DNA of 64,000 nucleotides from Brachypterus glaber (GCA_958510825.1 OY294047.1:52559365-52623364); one strand, 5' to 3'. Numbered from the stretch's first letter, positions 1-11,997 are shown. Made by a program: numbers and translations. The notes: generated by a model from the sequence alone, not told the origin.

Positions 1-131
1 TTTAAAGTTTATATCTCATTTCGTTCAAAAGTTACGGGGAGTGTACCATTTAAAAGAGTAACCCTGTAGTTGTTCATTTTATCTGTATAAGCGCCTTCGC
101 CAAAATTTTAAATGCCTTAAAATGTTGTACC

Positions 132-362
132 TTATTTCTGAATGACCCCGTATATGTTTACTACTTGTTTCTCTACGATGTACTGACGTACCTCAGACAA
201 ATTTTCACATACAATTGCGAAAATTGAATAAGGGATGATTTTGCATAAAATATCTATTAATATGGCTCCCATCAAGTAGACATTTAAATCTAGAAGCCTT
301 TTCCGCCCACCATTAATCACCAGAGCACCGTTACAATACGCATCATTAGTATAATTTAACAC
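132..362 (-). pseudogene. possible decayed mariner/IS630-type transposase fragment
   Basis: This is an open stretch of 76 codons. Part of it (RLLDLNVYLMGAIL) resembles the S/T-PDL-x-x-x-FFLWG segment near the C-terminus of insect mariner-like transposases, where an acidic residue before the FLWG stretch belongs to the catalytic triad. The aromatic FF-W residues are not preserved, and no other transposase motif is seen nearby, so at best it is a relic. The similarity is from memory and weak; it could be chance. Confidence 0.25.
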
Positions 363-482
363 ATCTTCATAAATTTTTATTCGATTTTTTTAAGTAAGGC
401 CTTAACCTATTTTTGAATTATTAATAGATAATGTTCTGACAAATGATGGATTTTTTTTTTTGAAGACGATTAACATAATATC

Positions 483-537
483 TTACCCCTATTTACCCTA
501 CTCTATATTATAGAGTAGGGTAATTAGGGGTAACTTT
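483..537. repeat. isolated near-perfect palindrome
   Basis: Two arms of about 25 bp, each containing ACCCTACTCTATA or its complement, face each other with almost no loop (centre near 510). Only about two mismatches are visible. No longer terminal repeats extend outward, so it may be the core of a lost MITE or an independent hairpin. Confidence 0.6.
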
Positions 538-879
538 GACAGGATGTTACGGGTATAGTAATGCCAAAGTTGTGTAAATATGCGAAAACATGGTTTGGCC
601 TCTTTGACTGATAAGCGGCCGGACGAGTAAAAAAAGCACTTTTCCTCTGAGTGAAACAACCTATTTTTTCTTCAAGCATCCTATATTTTTAAATATTAAT
701 TTTTGAGTTTAATTTATTCAGTAATAAAGTATGTTTTTTTTTATTAAAATAGGTAAATAAAACCCTTTTGAAATAAACTTAAACCTTCCTTAGCTCATTT
801 TAAATTTTTTTCGTAGGCTGAATCGTACACTTTTCGCTAGGTGCATTTGCAATTTCGGAGAGATTTGTAGGTGTATAAA

Positions 880-1175
880 CCATATATTCTTCTTCAATCA
901 TTTTTAATCAATTTCACACAAGGTTTTTGCACAGAATCTCGAGTCAACCACCTGTTTATATAATAAACAAACAAGTTTGAAGTATGGCTGTCATTAAAGT
1001 CAAAGAGTGCTGCCGCCAGTGGTGGTTTTACTAACTTTTTTTACGGCGTACAACAATGAACTCATTTTTTTACTGTAAAAAAATAGATCACTTCTAACTA
1101 GTGTGTTCAGTTATAAAATGAACATTTTAGTACGCTTGAAGAAAAAATCTATTTTTATCGCATTTTAGCCGTAAA
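880..1175 (-). repeat. dispersed repeat, copy 1 (inverted relative to copy at 54300-54885)
   Basis: This stretch matches the reverse complement of the 54300-54885 region over about 290 bp. Shared words include AGAATCTCGAGTCAACCACC and AACTAGTGTGTTCAGTTATA. This copy lacks the 288-bp Penelope-like insertion found in the other and so shows the empty-site state. Family unknown; no coding capacity seen. Confidence 0.75.
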
Positions 1176-1785
1176 GGGGCCCGCACATTTACTGAGGAAA
1201 AGGTATTGCAGATATCGACTCAAAATAGTCGAGAAAAGTAAAAAAAGAAACATGATTCAAAATTTTTACCCATCATGCACGAATTGATACCAGACAATAA
1301 AGCACTTAAAACAGCTAAAATTTTTAAAATTTGGTATGCCTCAAGGTTCTGTGCTGTCCTGGATTTTTATGATAACCGATAGTATTAACAATTTTGAATT
1401 GATCCTCGTGAGTTCGGTTTAATAACTATAGTTTACGAGCAAGCCAGTATGTAAATTCGGGGTGTAAACTGCACAAACTCGATTAAGGAAACTTGGCCAG
1501 AGAGTCGTGCCACGGGGCTTTATTGAAACTAGAATTTGAACCTATATAATATAATTTTCGGTAAGCTCGCGCTTAAGTAACTTTGCTTAAAGTTTGGTAC
1601 GTTTCTCGTCGAGAGAAACAATGTTTGAATGATAAATTCAATAATTAAATTTGAATTCATGAGATGTAACATGTTCATCCATGAAATATTTATAATAATA
1701 ATTATTACACTCAAAAACTTTGTATGTATTAAATACAATATTGCAAATATTTGATCAAGGATACACAGATTATTACACTACACTA
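1176..1785. other. AT-rich stretch without recognised features
   Basis: No exon, repeat family shared with the rest of the window, or convincing ORF was seen. Short ORFs here are below chance expectation for significance. Confidence 0.4.
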
Positions 1786-1789
1786 AACC

Positions 1790-2396
1790 ACAACACAGTA
1801 CACCTATCCCTCGGGGAACGTTTAGTAGCAGTAGTAGTAGTAATGGTGGGGAGGTCAAGCCTGGCAACTAGACCATGTTGGTCCTTTTTGCCTACCCCTG
1901 TGTTTACTAGCTTTTTTATTTTAACGAGGATTTTTGTTGTTGTACCCCGGGACCTACAGTTTAGCGAGGAATCCGAACCTCGTTTTGTCGGCTTTTTTGG
2001 CTAAGTGAGCGGCTTTGATCCTTAAGTTTATTGGCTGCCAGTGCACTTGGACCGGCGCCAAACTGCTTAAGGATCATTTTTGCTTGCAGCCTTAGTACTG
2101 ATCCTGGTTGCTTGAAAGTCCCTAAAGTGAGCTCGGCCAACAGACCTGACAGCTACCTTGCTGCTCCCTTTCGGTGCGCCCGGGTAGTATCACAGGTCCG
2201 AGTGCTAGTGCGGCATTATCCTCTGCAAACCTTTTTCTGTACTGTGTGCTTAGATCTTCGGCAGCACAAGCCAACGTGGTGGGGAAACGACGGTATTTTA
2301 TTTCTGTGAAAAAGTTGTTCCACAACCGAGGATTCAACCCCGGCCTCTCGAATACTAGATCGAGGTGTTCACGACTGAGCCACCGCCGCCCCCCTG
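1790..2396 (-). mobile_element. tRNA-derived SINE-like element
   Basis: This is an island of clearly higher GC content than its flanks. Read on the minus strand it begins near 2396 with a tRNA-like head. There is an A-box-like TGGCTCAGTCG (2372-2382) and a B-box-like GGTTGAATCCT (2329-2339), spaced as in a tRNA gene, followed by several hundred bases of unrelated body. This matches a SINE transcribed by RNA polymerase III from an internal promoter. The left end of the body is uncertain. A TAA microsatellite lies just upstream of the head at 2430-2473. It is not a functional tRNA gene, because the cloverleaf is imperfect and the body is long. ORFs on both strands here are probably spurious. 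Confidence 0.6.
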
Positions 2397-2426
2397 CTAA
2401 GGCGGTGGTGTTTCTATTAGATCGTA

Positions 2427-2429
<3 letters not shown>

Positions 2430-2473
<44 letters not shown>
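2430..2473. repeat. (TAA)n microsatellite
   Basis: About 14 uninterrupted AAT/TAA triplets, directly upstream of the SINE head. Confidence 0.95.
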
Positions 2474-2479
2474 TTTTTT

Positions 2480-3200
2480 CAGTTAAGAGAAGACTTAGTG
2501 GCTAATCGAATGCACATAGTGCGAAGTAGGCTTGTTGGAGAGTAGGAATGTTATGTAGTAGAGATGTTGTGGAGTAGGAATGTTATGGAGTAGGGAAATT
2601 GAGAGAAGGGATGTTATTCTGCCAAATCAAATACAGGAAATCACTATAATCTCCCATATTAACCTCTTCTACACATTCCAATTATTAAATTAATGTTAAA
2701 GGACCACGTGCGTGATTTCTTGACCCCCACGTTGAAGGTGTGATCCCTCTCAAAATGTGGCTCGAAAAGGGGTTAAATATTCCCGAGCAGATGTTTGAAA
2801 CTTGTAATTGACTAAATTTATCGGGAAATGTGCGAAAGGAAATTGGTGCTAAATTATCACTCTTCGTAGTCCTAAAGTTACACTGAGAAAATTAAAGTAT
2901 TAAGTAGTTAAGTATTTAAGTACGGCACTGTTAAAAATTAAATAATATTTTTTAGAAAAAATTTAAAGGTCGGCATTTTCAGCAGATAATTTAGCAATTT
3001 TGTCAAGAGCACTGTTATAGTTTTTTGGGGAGGATTTTTTTGGCAGTTGAGGGAAATCATATTCGGTAAGTTCTCACAAGTGATCATCTTTTTTCTTAGT
3101 CATCTAAAACTGAAGGTCATAGCAAGAAAGAATTTTAGTCATCAGTCATCAAAAAGGCGGAGGGGAAAACCTCACTCGAAAATTTGTACAATGAATTTCT
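2480..3200. other. stretch without recognised features
   Basis: Apart from a short repetition of TTATGGAGTAGG-like words near 2535-2600, nothing recognisable was seen. Confidence 0.4.
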
Positions 3201-3903
3201 ATACAGTGCGGTCCAGAAGTCACCCCCCCCCCTTTAACTTTTGAACGAGTTGAGATATCGACTTCAAATTTAGAACTCTTAAATAGGACAACTTAAACTA
3301 TCTTTTAGCGTATATTTGATATTTTCAGCTCTTAAAATGTGGGCAGGGGGGCATGGGGGACATTTTATTTAATGGAAAGTGGGGTCGTGTGATACATCAT
3401 TTTATAAAATTCTCTATTTAAAATAACATTTTTATTTTTTTTAAATGTTTTTTAAGGTTTTGATTTTTAAATTTTTTGTGCTAAAACATTCGATTTTTTA
3501 AGTTTTTTTTTATAAATTTTTATCAACTAAAATTAGTTTAAAAGTACAATTAACATTTTTTATGATGAAATTAAGCATTTTTAAAAAATTATTTGTTTTT
3601 TTTTTAGAGGAATTTTGACATTAACACCCATTTTCAACCCCATTTTAAACCCAATTTTTTTTTTTAATTTAAAAATATGGAGTTAAATGAAGAATTTTAT
3701 AAGCTTTAAAATGATGTATTACACGACCCCCCTTTCCATTTAAAAAATGTGCCCCCATACCCACATTTTAAGAGCTGAAAGTATTAAATATATGCTAAAA
3801 GATAGTTTAAGTTGTCTTATTTAAAAGTTCCAAATTTGAAGTCGATATCTCAACTGGTTCAAAAGTTAAGAAGGGGGGGGGGACTTTTGGACCGCTCTGT
3901 ATA
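3201..3903. mobile_element. MITE with about 210-bp terminal inverted repeats (TA-flanked)
   Basis: The left end (CAGTGCGGTCC at 3203) and the right end (GGACCGCTCTG, ending near 3901) are inverted repeats that continue inward for about 210 bp, including the word GATATCGACTTCAAATTT and its inverse. TA dinucleotides flank both ends, as for Tc1/mariner-type insertions. The centre is a short AT-rich spacer and there is no transposase, so the element is non-autonomous. Confidence 0.85.
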
Positions 3904-5129
3904 AATTCCCTAACACCTGCTTCAAACGTTTTACTGCCTTTTTCTCTGTATATGGTTTCATTTAATTTCGAAGAGATAAGAATTTAAAACAAAGTAATCC
4001 GAATTACAAAACTAACGTAATTCCGTCTAGAAACAACTGTCTTTTTCTGGGTTATAAAACGGCCAATGTCCTGAAAATGTCGGTACAAATTTCAGTGGAA
4101 TTAAGCTATTTTACACATTGTTTCTTTCGTACACAGATAAAGATAATATCTTAATCCAATCAGATCCAACGGACATCATTTGAGAGGTCTTTCTACCTTC
4201 AAATTTTAAAAATAATCTTTTTTTAAACATTTTTTTATATATAAAGAAAAAAGACATCATTGTAAAATTTTGTAGGTACGTTCATTTATATTCAAAGAAT
4301 ACAAAAACAAATTGATTTTTTAAGTGCCATTTTTTGGTCATAAAATTTTTAAGGAAAAAAAAACATCAAAAAATGGTGGACGTTTTTGTTTAAAAATGTT
4401 TGAAATTTTTTGAAAAACGTCCGCCATTTTGTTATTTTTTGGCCAAAAAACGGTCTTCTAGTTCGGGCTATAGCGAATTCAATACTGGATAATATCCCGT
4501 TTTGTTTATTTTTTTCAGTCGATCCAAACGGCCGGAATCATGGCGACCACCGTTATTTAATGTTTAAAAAAAAAACTATGGGCAAGAAATGGCAGTTTAA
4601 AATACAAAAAGTTTTTTATTGTATTCTCTGAATATAAATAAACATACAAACAAAAATTCAAAATGTTATCTTTTTTCTTTGTATATAAAAAAGGGAACGT
4701 TCAAGTATTACGTAACGCAAATTTTGATAATTTCGGAGAACAAACAAAAGGAAATGGTCCAAAAATACAGAAAAAGTCAATTTGATATCTGATTTTATAA
4801 ACTTCCTCTTTTTTTCACCCATCTAGAAAAGGTACCCGTTTCACTGTTTATTTTTATGTGTGTATTGTAGTTTTGTCGTTTACTTGTAATGCTCTAAAAG
4901 TTCAGCTGAATATTCTAATTCCCCTTCGAACAATTTGACCTTTCAGCGTTTATTTTCCCGAAAACAATAACTGCAATAACACTTTCAGAGATTTTTACCC
5001 GAATGTCTTGGGGTATTGTTTTTAACTGGTTTAATTTAAAATTTACATAATAATACACACAAAGAAATAATCACTAACGCTAAACTAAACATTATGATTT
5101 TTAAATTTTTATAATACTGGTATAGATTA
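3904..5129. other. AT-rich stretch with repeat fragments only
   Basis: About 4190-4330 resembles 9475-9620 (shared TCTACCTTCAAATTTTAAAA and GTAAAATTTTGTAGGTA). One half-end of the GGGAACGTTCAAG element family lies near 4692. No exon was recognised. Confidence 0.5.
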
Positions 5130-5293
5130 GGGAACGTTCAAGTATTACGTAACGCTAAATGAAGGCTGTAGAGATTTCATATTTTGGGTAGCCAAAATAT
5201 GAAATCTCTATAATCTATAATAAGTAGAACCGGGGTATGAAGTGTTTGAATTTTGGTACAATTTGCGTTACGTGAAAAAGTCCAAACGTCCCC
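5130..5293. mobile_element. GGGAACGTTCAAG-type MITE, copy 1
   Basis: It begins GGGAACGTTCAAGTATTACG and ends with an altered inverse. An inner inverted repeat (GAGATTTCATATTTTGG) forms a hairpin. The same termini bound the copies at 17014-17250 and 17488-17575. Confidence 0.75.
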
Positions 5294-5964
5294 TTGTGTG
5301 GAAATAATTGCTAAGTTTTAGCAACCGTTGCTAAATATGGTCACATCAAGTTTCTGCGTGTATATTACACGTGTCATAATTCTGGTATGCTAAAATTATG
5401 GCACGTGTACTATAAAAAAAATCTACACATAAATGTATACTGTAATCTTATTGACATTGAAAAAGTAATATTCGAGAATTAATAATCGAACGTTCTTAAA
5501 GGCACGCAGTGAAAAAAGACTTTTAATTAAATTTCTCCAGGATTTTCCGGAAAAGTTGCTTTTCCCAATACTTTTCATTATTATTTATGAAGCTAATTAT
5601 TAGCCTGAATTACTTTTCTTGTTGTTTGGACTTTACGAAAAAACTTTTCGCAAAAAAAAATGAACCGACTTCTAAGTCTCTAAAAAGTAAACAATAAAAA
5701 ATACGCACTTTTAGTGCGTTGTGGAGTCATTATCTTAAAGATAAATTTCTAAAAAATAAAAGTAATATTTTTATCTCAGCGCCCAAGAGTCCAACCAACC
5801 TTATTTTAAAAGAAATACTAAAGAAAATCTTGTTAAACTTTAAAATTTTCAGTGTGCCGTAATATTAGAGTGACCCCTTAATCAAGTTATCCGGCTTATC
5901 CGAGTTTTCCGATATTTTTCTAAAAATTTGGTTGGTGGTAGAACCAAATTAAGCCGTTTTTAAG

Positions 5965-7400
5965 TGAAATTGCGTTAAAATGGTTGTATTTATCCTAATT
6001 ATCCGGCTTACCCGGCATTATCCAGGCAACAAATTGAAACGGGACCACCTCATGAATGCCCTCTTTAAGTTACAAAAAGTTTCATCAAATTCCGTTCATG
6101 CGTTCCAAAGTTATGCAGGAACAAACATAAAAAAAAACAAAGTCACACGTCGAATTGATAACCTCCTTTTTAGAAGTCGGTTAAAAATTGGTATTCATTG
6201 GAAAATCTGCCCTGCGCTGGCCCTGTTATTTCTAGAGCACTGGATAGGCAGGTTTGTTAGGTTGTCCACACACTACACAAACTGCGGAAACACTCAAACT
6301 ACCCACCTATCCTAACAAACCTACCTATGCTCTAGTTATTTCATTCATGTTCCTTAAAATTGGTTCATAAAAAGATACTCTTAATATACAAAGTTTTCAA
6401 AATTGCAATACATAAATTTTTCATTATCCAAACCAAGATCAAAACTTTACGTTTGGACTTTTAAAATGGTTAGATTTATCCTAATTATCCGGCTTACCCG
6501 GCATTATCCAGGCGACAAATTGAAACGGGACCACCCCATGAATGCCCTCTTTAAGTTGCAAAAAGTTTCATCAAATTCCGTTCATGCGTTCCAAAGTTAT
6601 GCAGGAACAAACATAAAAAAAAAGTCACACGTCGAATTGATAACCTCCTCCTTTTTAGAAGTCGGTTAAAAATTGGTATTCATTGGAAAATCTGCCCTGC
6701 GCTGGCCCTGTTATTTCTAGAGCACTGGATAGGCAGGTTTGTTAGGGTGGGTAGGTTGTCCACACACTACACAAACTGCGGAACCACTCAAACTACCCAC
6801 CTATCCTAACAAACCTACCTATCTAGTGCTCTAGTTATTTTATTCATGTTCCTTAAAATTGGGTTCACAAAATTGCAATACATAAATTTTTCATTATCCA
6901 AACCAAGATCAAAACTTTACGTTTGGACTTTTAAAATGGTTAGATTTATCCTAATTATCCGGCTTACCCGGCATTATCCAGGCAACAAATTGAAACGGGA
7001 CCACCTCATGAATGCCCTCTTTAAGTTGCAAAAAGTTTCATCAAATTCCGTTCATGCGTTCCAAAGTTATGCAGGAACAAACATAAAAAAACAAAGTCAC
7101 ACGTCGAATTGATAACCTTCTCCTTTTTAGAAGTCGGTTAAAAATTGGTATTCATTGGAAAATCTGCCCTGCGCTGGCCCTGTTATTTCTAGAGCACTGG
7201 ATAGGCAGGTTTCGTAGGGTGGGTAGGTTGTCCACACACTACACAAACTGCGGAACCACTCAAACTACCCACCTATCCTAACAAACCTACCTATCTAATG
7301 CTCTAGTTATTTTATTCATGTTCCTTAAAATTGGGTTCACAAAATTGCAATACATAAATTTTTCATTATCCAAACCAGGATCAAAACTTTACGTTTAGGT
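5965..7400 (+). repeat. tandem array of about 470-490 bp units, each with an internal palindrome
   Basis: Nearly three direct repeats start near 5979, 6466 and 6935, each sharing TTATCCTAATTATCCGGCTT. Within every unit a roughly 100-bp palindrome is built from the arms ATAGGCAGGTTTGTTAG and its inverse, around a TTGTCCACACACTACAC loop region. Small indels separate the units. The ORFs of 88-111 codons repeat with the unit and look like a by-product of the array. Each unit also contains CTTTTTAGAAGTCGGTTAAA, a word that recurs just before the TBCB start codon. Confidence 0.85.
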
Positions 7401-7551
7401 TTCTTGTAAAACGACATAAATTTTAAGTACGTTAGGAATGAAAAGTTTACGGTATTTTTGTGATTTTAAAAGTGCATAAAAAAATACTGAAAAGAATATT
7501 AGTTATTTGTAAAAGAAAAAAAAAAGAACAGCTTAATTGTTTATAAAACGT

Positions 7552-7950
7552 GTTATGAAACGAGTGCTTTATACAATTTTTTCTATTTTGCTATAAAATT
7601 TTAAAAAACTTACATTTAAATTGATGACTGATTTAGGGATTTTTGTTTTGGATTGGCATTACAGTTTACACCATGTTTAAAATTCTAAGAACAAATGATA
7701 TTTTGATATATTTTATAGTCATCTCTTCTCTTTTTTACTGCAACTAACCAAGCCACAATTTTAACATGGTAAAAATAACCTAAACACAAAATTTTGTAGA
7801 AAATTCAACTTTAAAGCGACATTGACATTTGCACGGAAAACGTCAAGCGATAGGCCAACCCAAAAGAACAAAAAGTACAGACCTCTTATGGGCCTATAAG
7901 AACACGCAAAATGCGTGTGATTATGAGCTTATAAGAGTCGCAAAATAGAA
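7552..7950 (+). mobile_element. about 400-bp non-autonomous element, family B copy 1
   Basis: It is shared with 22456-22840, 27160-27577 and, inverted, 36940-37310. Common landmarks are AAATTGATGACTGATTTAGG, CGGAAAACGTCAAGCGATAG and a terminal hairpin zone around CGCAAAATGCGTGTG. The ends are TTTTTTCTATTTTGC and its inverse. No ORF. Confidence 0.8.
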
Positions 7951-8175
7951 AAAATAAATATACCTATATTTTTTAAATTATAAAAATTTATAATAAATAT
8001 CAAAAAGGATGTAGTGGTTTTAGATTCTCTAGTTTTCCCTTGCATAACTCATGTACTGACAAATAAATAAAACCATATCAGTAGATATTTATAGGCATTT
8101 TTGTATGATTATAAATAAGCATAGGAAATTTTCAAAAATATTTTGACTGATATTCGACGCCAACTTTATTAAATG

Positions 8176-8427
8176 AAGAGTGTAAGTTCTAAACGGCCTA
8201 TGTGCCAAAGTTAGATATTTTGAGTTATACGTGTATAAAGGGTCCTAGTATCAAGCGCAATTCTGGTGCTTGGTTCTCAAAGGGCGGATATCACTTTTGC
8301 AATAGCAATCATCTGTTATTGACAAAGTGACATCCGCCCTTTGAGAACCAAGCCACAGAATTATATTATAAAGGTTTTATCGATTTGATATTTTTGGCAC
8401 ATAGGCTCTTTAGAACTTACACTCTTG
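8176..8427. mobile_element. MITE with nested inverted repeats
   Basis: The outer arms (GAGTGTAAGTTCTAAA and its inverse) bracket an inner, nearly perfect hairpin. In the inner hairpin GGTTCTCAAAGGGCGGATAT faces its complement across a spacer of about 45 bp. Confidence 0.85.
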
Positions 8428-8440
8428 CCATATAGCACAC

Positions 8441-8830
8441 AATATCCCTCGGATATCCTTTTAATGTCGTATGTCCCGGGACATTAGTCTTATATCCCAA
8501 GGATATCCCGAAAAGTATGTCCTAATATATATACTGCACGTATATCCCAAGGATATACGGTATGTCCTTCGTACATCCCAGGGACGTCCAGGGGGGATGT
8601 CCCGGGGATGTCCTTTCGGGGTATCCCTGAGATATGTGGGCAGTATGTCCCCGGTAAATACCCTTTGGGACGTCCCTGGGACATATGAAGGACTTTTGGG
8701 ATGTACGAGGTATATCCATGTGATATACGGGTTCGGAAGTCGCTCGACTTCCCGTTTAGTAACAAAAGTATATCTTGGGGAAGTCGCAAATTCCAGTTTA
8801 CTAACAAAAGTATATCCTGGGGATATCCAT
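8441..8830. repeat. patch of degenerate palindromic words (GGGATGTCCC / GGATATCC type)
   Basis: About 390 bp are filled with variants of GGGACGTCCC, GGGATGTCCC, GGATATCC and TATGTCC at irregular 10-25 bp spacing, far more GC-rich than the flanks. Because the word is a palindrome, both strands are open for 105-121 codons with repeating translations. This is a repeat effect, not two genes. Identity of the patch is unknown. Confidence 0.8.
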
Positions 8831-9699
8831 CGTTAAACGTGTGGTAATGGATTTAAATTTTGTAGCGCACGGAGTATGGCTGCAGTTGAGCCCGTATATT
8901 CCCCATAAATTAAAAATGTACTAATTTTAGCGTGACGTCATGCGTTTTGTAACTTTATCACGTTTTATTATTTTTTTATATATTTACAGATGTCAGCTCT
9001 AGAGATATAAACAGCGTGTCAAAATGATTGTCCGCGTTTGTATAAACCCGGAAAATATCAAAATTCAAAGCAGAATTTGCCTAATTTTGACATTAACATA
9101 TTGTTGCTAACTTTCTGGCAATATTTGGAAATTTGTAGGTTCAAGCTGGCCTGGAATAATCAGAAGTATCCGTGAGCAAATTGTCGGCTGTAAAATCGAA
9201 GATATTACAAAACAAGAGAGCTGTGGGACGCCAAAGTTTAGAATTACGTGTCGAAGTTAGCAAATTGCACTGTTAAAAATTACACTGTTAAAAATTACAC
9301 TGTTGAAAATTACACTGTAAAAAAATATACTGTAAAAAAATTAGCATACCGTATACCGCGTAGCGTAACACCAAACTGAGTTAAAATATAATTTTTTGCT
9401 AATTTACTTAGGTATAAAAAAATTGGCAAATGCAAGTTTCTAGCGAGACTAAATTGTTTATTTGATGATTCGATTGGTTCTACCTTCAAATTTTAAAAAT
9501 ATTTTGTTTTTAAACATTTTTTTATATAAAAAGAAAAAAGTTATTATTGTAAAATTTTGTAGGTATGTTTATTCATATTTAAAAAATACAAATTTTTTAG
9601 ATTTTTTAAGTGCCATTTTTTGTCATAATTTTTTTAATTATCTAATTCAGTTTCAGCCACCTCAAAAACCCCAATATACCAGTTTTCACGAAAACTACC
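8831..9699. other. AT-rich stretch with a short tandem repetition
   Basis: Around 9267-9340 the phrase AAAATTACACTGTTA is repeated about five times in degenerate form. The 9475-9620 part is related to 4190-4330. No gene was recognised. Confidence 0.5.
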
Positions 9700-9835
9700 C
9701 CCCACTTAAAGACAATAAAATCACTAGATTTTGAACAGTAAGGCGGCCACCATACCGGCGTCACTTTTGTGTACAGGGAGATTGAAATTCAATTTTTTAG
9801 TTGTGATTTCTGTGATTTTAATAAAATATATTGCT
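9700..9835. mobile_element. half copy of the element at 10783-11072
   Basis: One arm only, including GGCGGCCACCATACCGGCGT and the following TTTTGTGTACAGGGA. It matches the right arm of the complete copy 1 kb downstream. Confidence 0.75.
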
Positions 9836-10782
9836 TTCCCATTTTAAAAATTTTCAATGTAGTAGTAGTAGTTTTTACGTGGGGACGTATGGGGCCCATA
9901 TAGCCCATAGTATGAGCTATACGCACAATATTTTAAGACAATGAAAAATTTTTTTGTGCCTTTCATTACGCCTAAAATGAAGCATTGTTGCTCATTTTCG
10001 AACTTAAAAGGGCACAGCTCCGCCATTTTGAAAGAAAACATTCTGATTTTTTTTTAAGTTATCCATTTACTATCCCTTTATAACGTCCTTCGGATTTAAA
10101 AAAAAAAAAATAAAAAAGCTAAATGAACATATCTTTTTAAAAAATGGCTGTGAGCAACCTCTAGATTTTTAAAAAATTCTGAAAAAATTCAGGGATGATA
10201 CTCTTACCTCAATAAACAAATTTAAGGGGTGAGACCTACAAATTTTTCAATTTGAAATTTTGGTGGGTCACCATACTCATACACATATACTCACACAAAA
10301 TAGTTTTATACTACCAAATATTATAAATTTAATAATAAAATCATTTTTCTTGAATGAAGACAATATTTTGATGAGTGTAGGTGCAACTGCATTCCAACCC
10401 ATTGTGTCAGATATTCCCAGACACACAAATCGCATTACTTTTGAGATGGATTTGAGTAGGTTTTTCAATTGTTTTTCCCGAATATCGAAAAAATATTATT
10501 GAAGCAAGAGTATTCCCGTAGGAATCTTTTTAGCTTGGAAACACATTAAGGATTCTGAAATATCATGGACCTAATGTATTCCAACCTAAACGAAATATAA
10601 ATTCTTGAGGCGGGATATTAAGGTACCGTAGGTCAAAATATGGATCATATTTTAAAAAAGGATTTTTTAAAACCTAGCTAAATAGTTCTCTTGGACCTAC
10701 TGTATTTTTAGGGGCCGTAACTACCAGAACTTTTCAGTTTTATGCAAACATTACTAAACTGTATTTTAAGAAATATAATTTT

Positions 10783-11072
10783 ATTTTAATCACAGACCTC
10801 ACAACAAAAACCCGACTTTCAATCTCCCTGTACAGAAGAGTGACGCCGGGGTATGTTGGCCGCCATACTGTTCAAAATCTAGTGATTTTATTGTCTTAAG
10901 GTTGATTTTAACTGTCACTTTCTTTGAAAAAAGAAGAAGAAGAAAATAAAATCAACCTTATGACAATTAAATCACTATATTTTGAACAGTATGGCGGCCA
11001 CCATACCGGCGTCACTTTTGTGTACAGGGACATTGAAAGTCTAGTTTTTGTTGTGAGGTCTGTGATTTTAAT
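10783..11072. mobile_element. MITE with about 120-bp terminal inverted repeats
   Basis: The left end TTTTAATCACAGACCTC is the inverse of the right end. The arms include TGGCGGCCACCATACCGG and its near inverse, and the short middle is purine-rich (AAGAAGAAGAAG). A half copy lies at 9700-9835. It abuts the next element with no spacer. Confidence 0.85.
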
Positions 11073-11412
11073 AATAGTTATTTATGGTACTAGTGGGTAA
11101 AGTAAGATATTGCCCATGAGAAAATTAACCTGCGAGGCGTTAGCCAAGCAGGTTAATTTTCGAGAGGGCAATATCGGTTTAACCCATGAGTGCCATACAA
11201 GGTTTTATCCAATAAATAGCTTAGGAATTCATATTTTTATTAAAAATTTTAATGAAATTTACAAGAAAATAATTTGACAAGTGACAGTTGAGTGGGTAAA
11301 ATAAATAATTATCCCCTCAATAAAGTAAAAGCCACGCGGGGGTTATTATTGAGTTTATCTATTTAAAATAAAGCTGGTAATTGTCTTATTATCTGCATGT
11401 ATTGGATAAAAT
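11073..11412 (+). mobile_element. about 330-bp element with internal hairpin, family A copy 1
   Basis: It starts TAGTTATTTATGGTACTAGT and ends near ATGTATTGGATAAAA. An internal palindrome pairs GATATTGCCC with GGGCAATATC and AAAATTAACCTGC with GCAGGTTAATTTTC. Near-identical copies are at 30304-30633 and 31489-31815 in DDX10 introns. No coding capacity. Confidence 0.85.
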
Positions 11413-11997
11413 ATTTTTTTTCTGGAAAACCTCTGGAATGTAAAATGAAATTGTAATTTTTCTGGTCTTGTCGTGAACATATGCGGAGAAATTTTGGCAG
11501 CAGATATGCTGTGGTCTTCAGGCCAGATTAAAACACGTTCCCCAATTTCGGGAGATGATTGGAGTAAATAAATGATCTTGTTGGCGAGCGGGAGAATCGG
11601 ACTGAGATTGCGGGCAGTAGGAGATTTGACAATGATCCAAAATTCAAAGTGGGATTTTAACAGGATTCATTTATATTCCCAATGTCAAATGGTTATAAAA
11701 TGAGATCTAGTGACATGAAATACCGCAGGAATGCAACACGACAGACAAAAAAATAGAAACATTTTTTCCATTTTCAAGATGTTTTTTTTACATAAAAATG
11801 TGACAGCTTGCGACACAGTGGGGGAAGGGGGTCAAAATTTTTGAAAAATTGCGTTACGTAATTTATGGACAGCCCCTAATAACAAAAACTTGTGTCCTAT
11901 TTATTTAAACCAATTAATCCAATAAAATAGCCCTCTTCCCATAACACTTACTGGAATATTCCCTTTAATATCAAATATTGAAAAACAATGCTTTTTT
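11413..11997. other. stretch without recognised features
   Basis: No exon or shared repeat was recognised, except a possible GCGTTACGTAA end near 11848. Confidence 0.4.

Noticed and set aside
2322..2396. Functional tRNA gene
   Set aside because: A- and B-box-like words are present, but the acceptor and anticodon arms do not form a clean cloverleaf and the unit continues into a SINE body.
2031..2545. ORFs of 71-123 codons on both strands at the SINE
   Set aside because: They run through the tRNA-like head and a TAA microsatellite (poly-isoleucine). No protein family was recognised.
8471..8836. Overlapping ORFs of 105-121 codons on both strands
   Set aside because: They arise from a repeated palindromic word. 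The translations are repetitive (GYP, DIP) and mirror each other.
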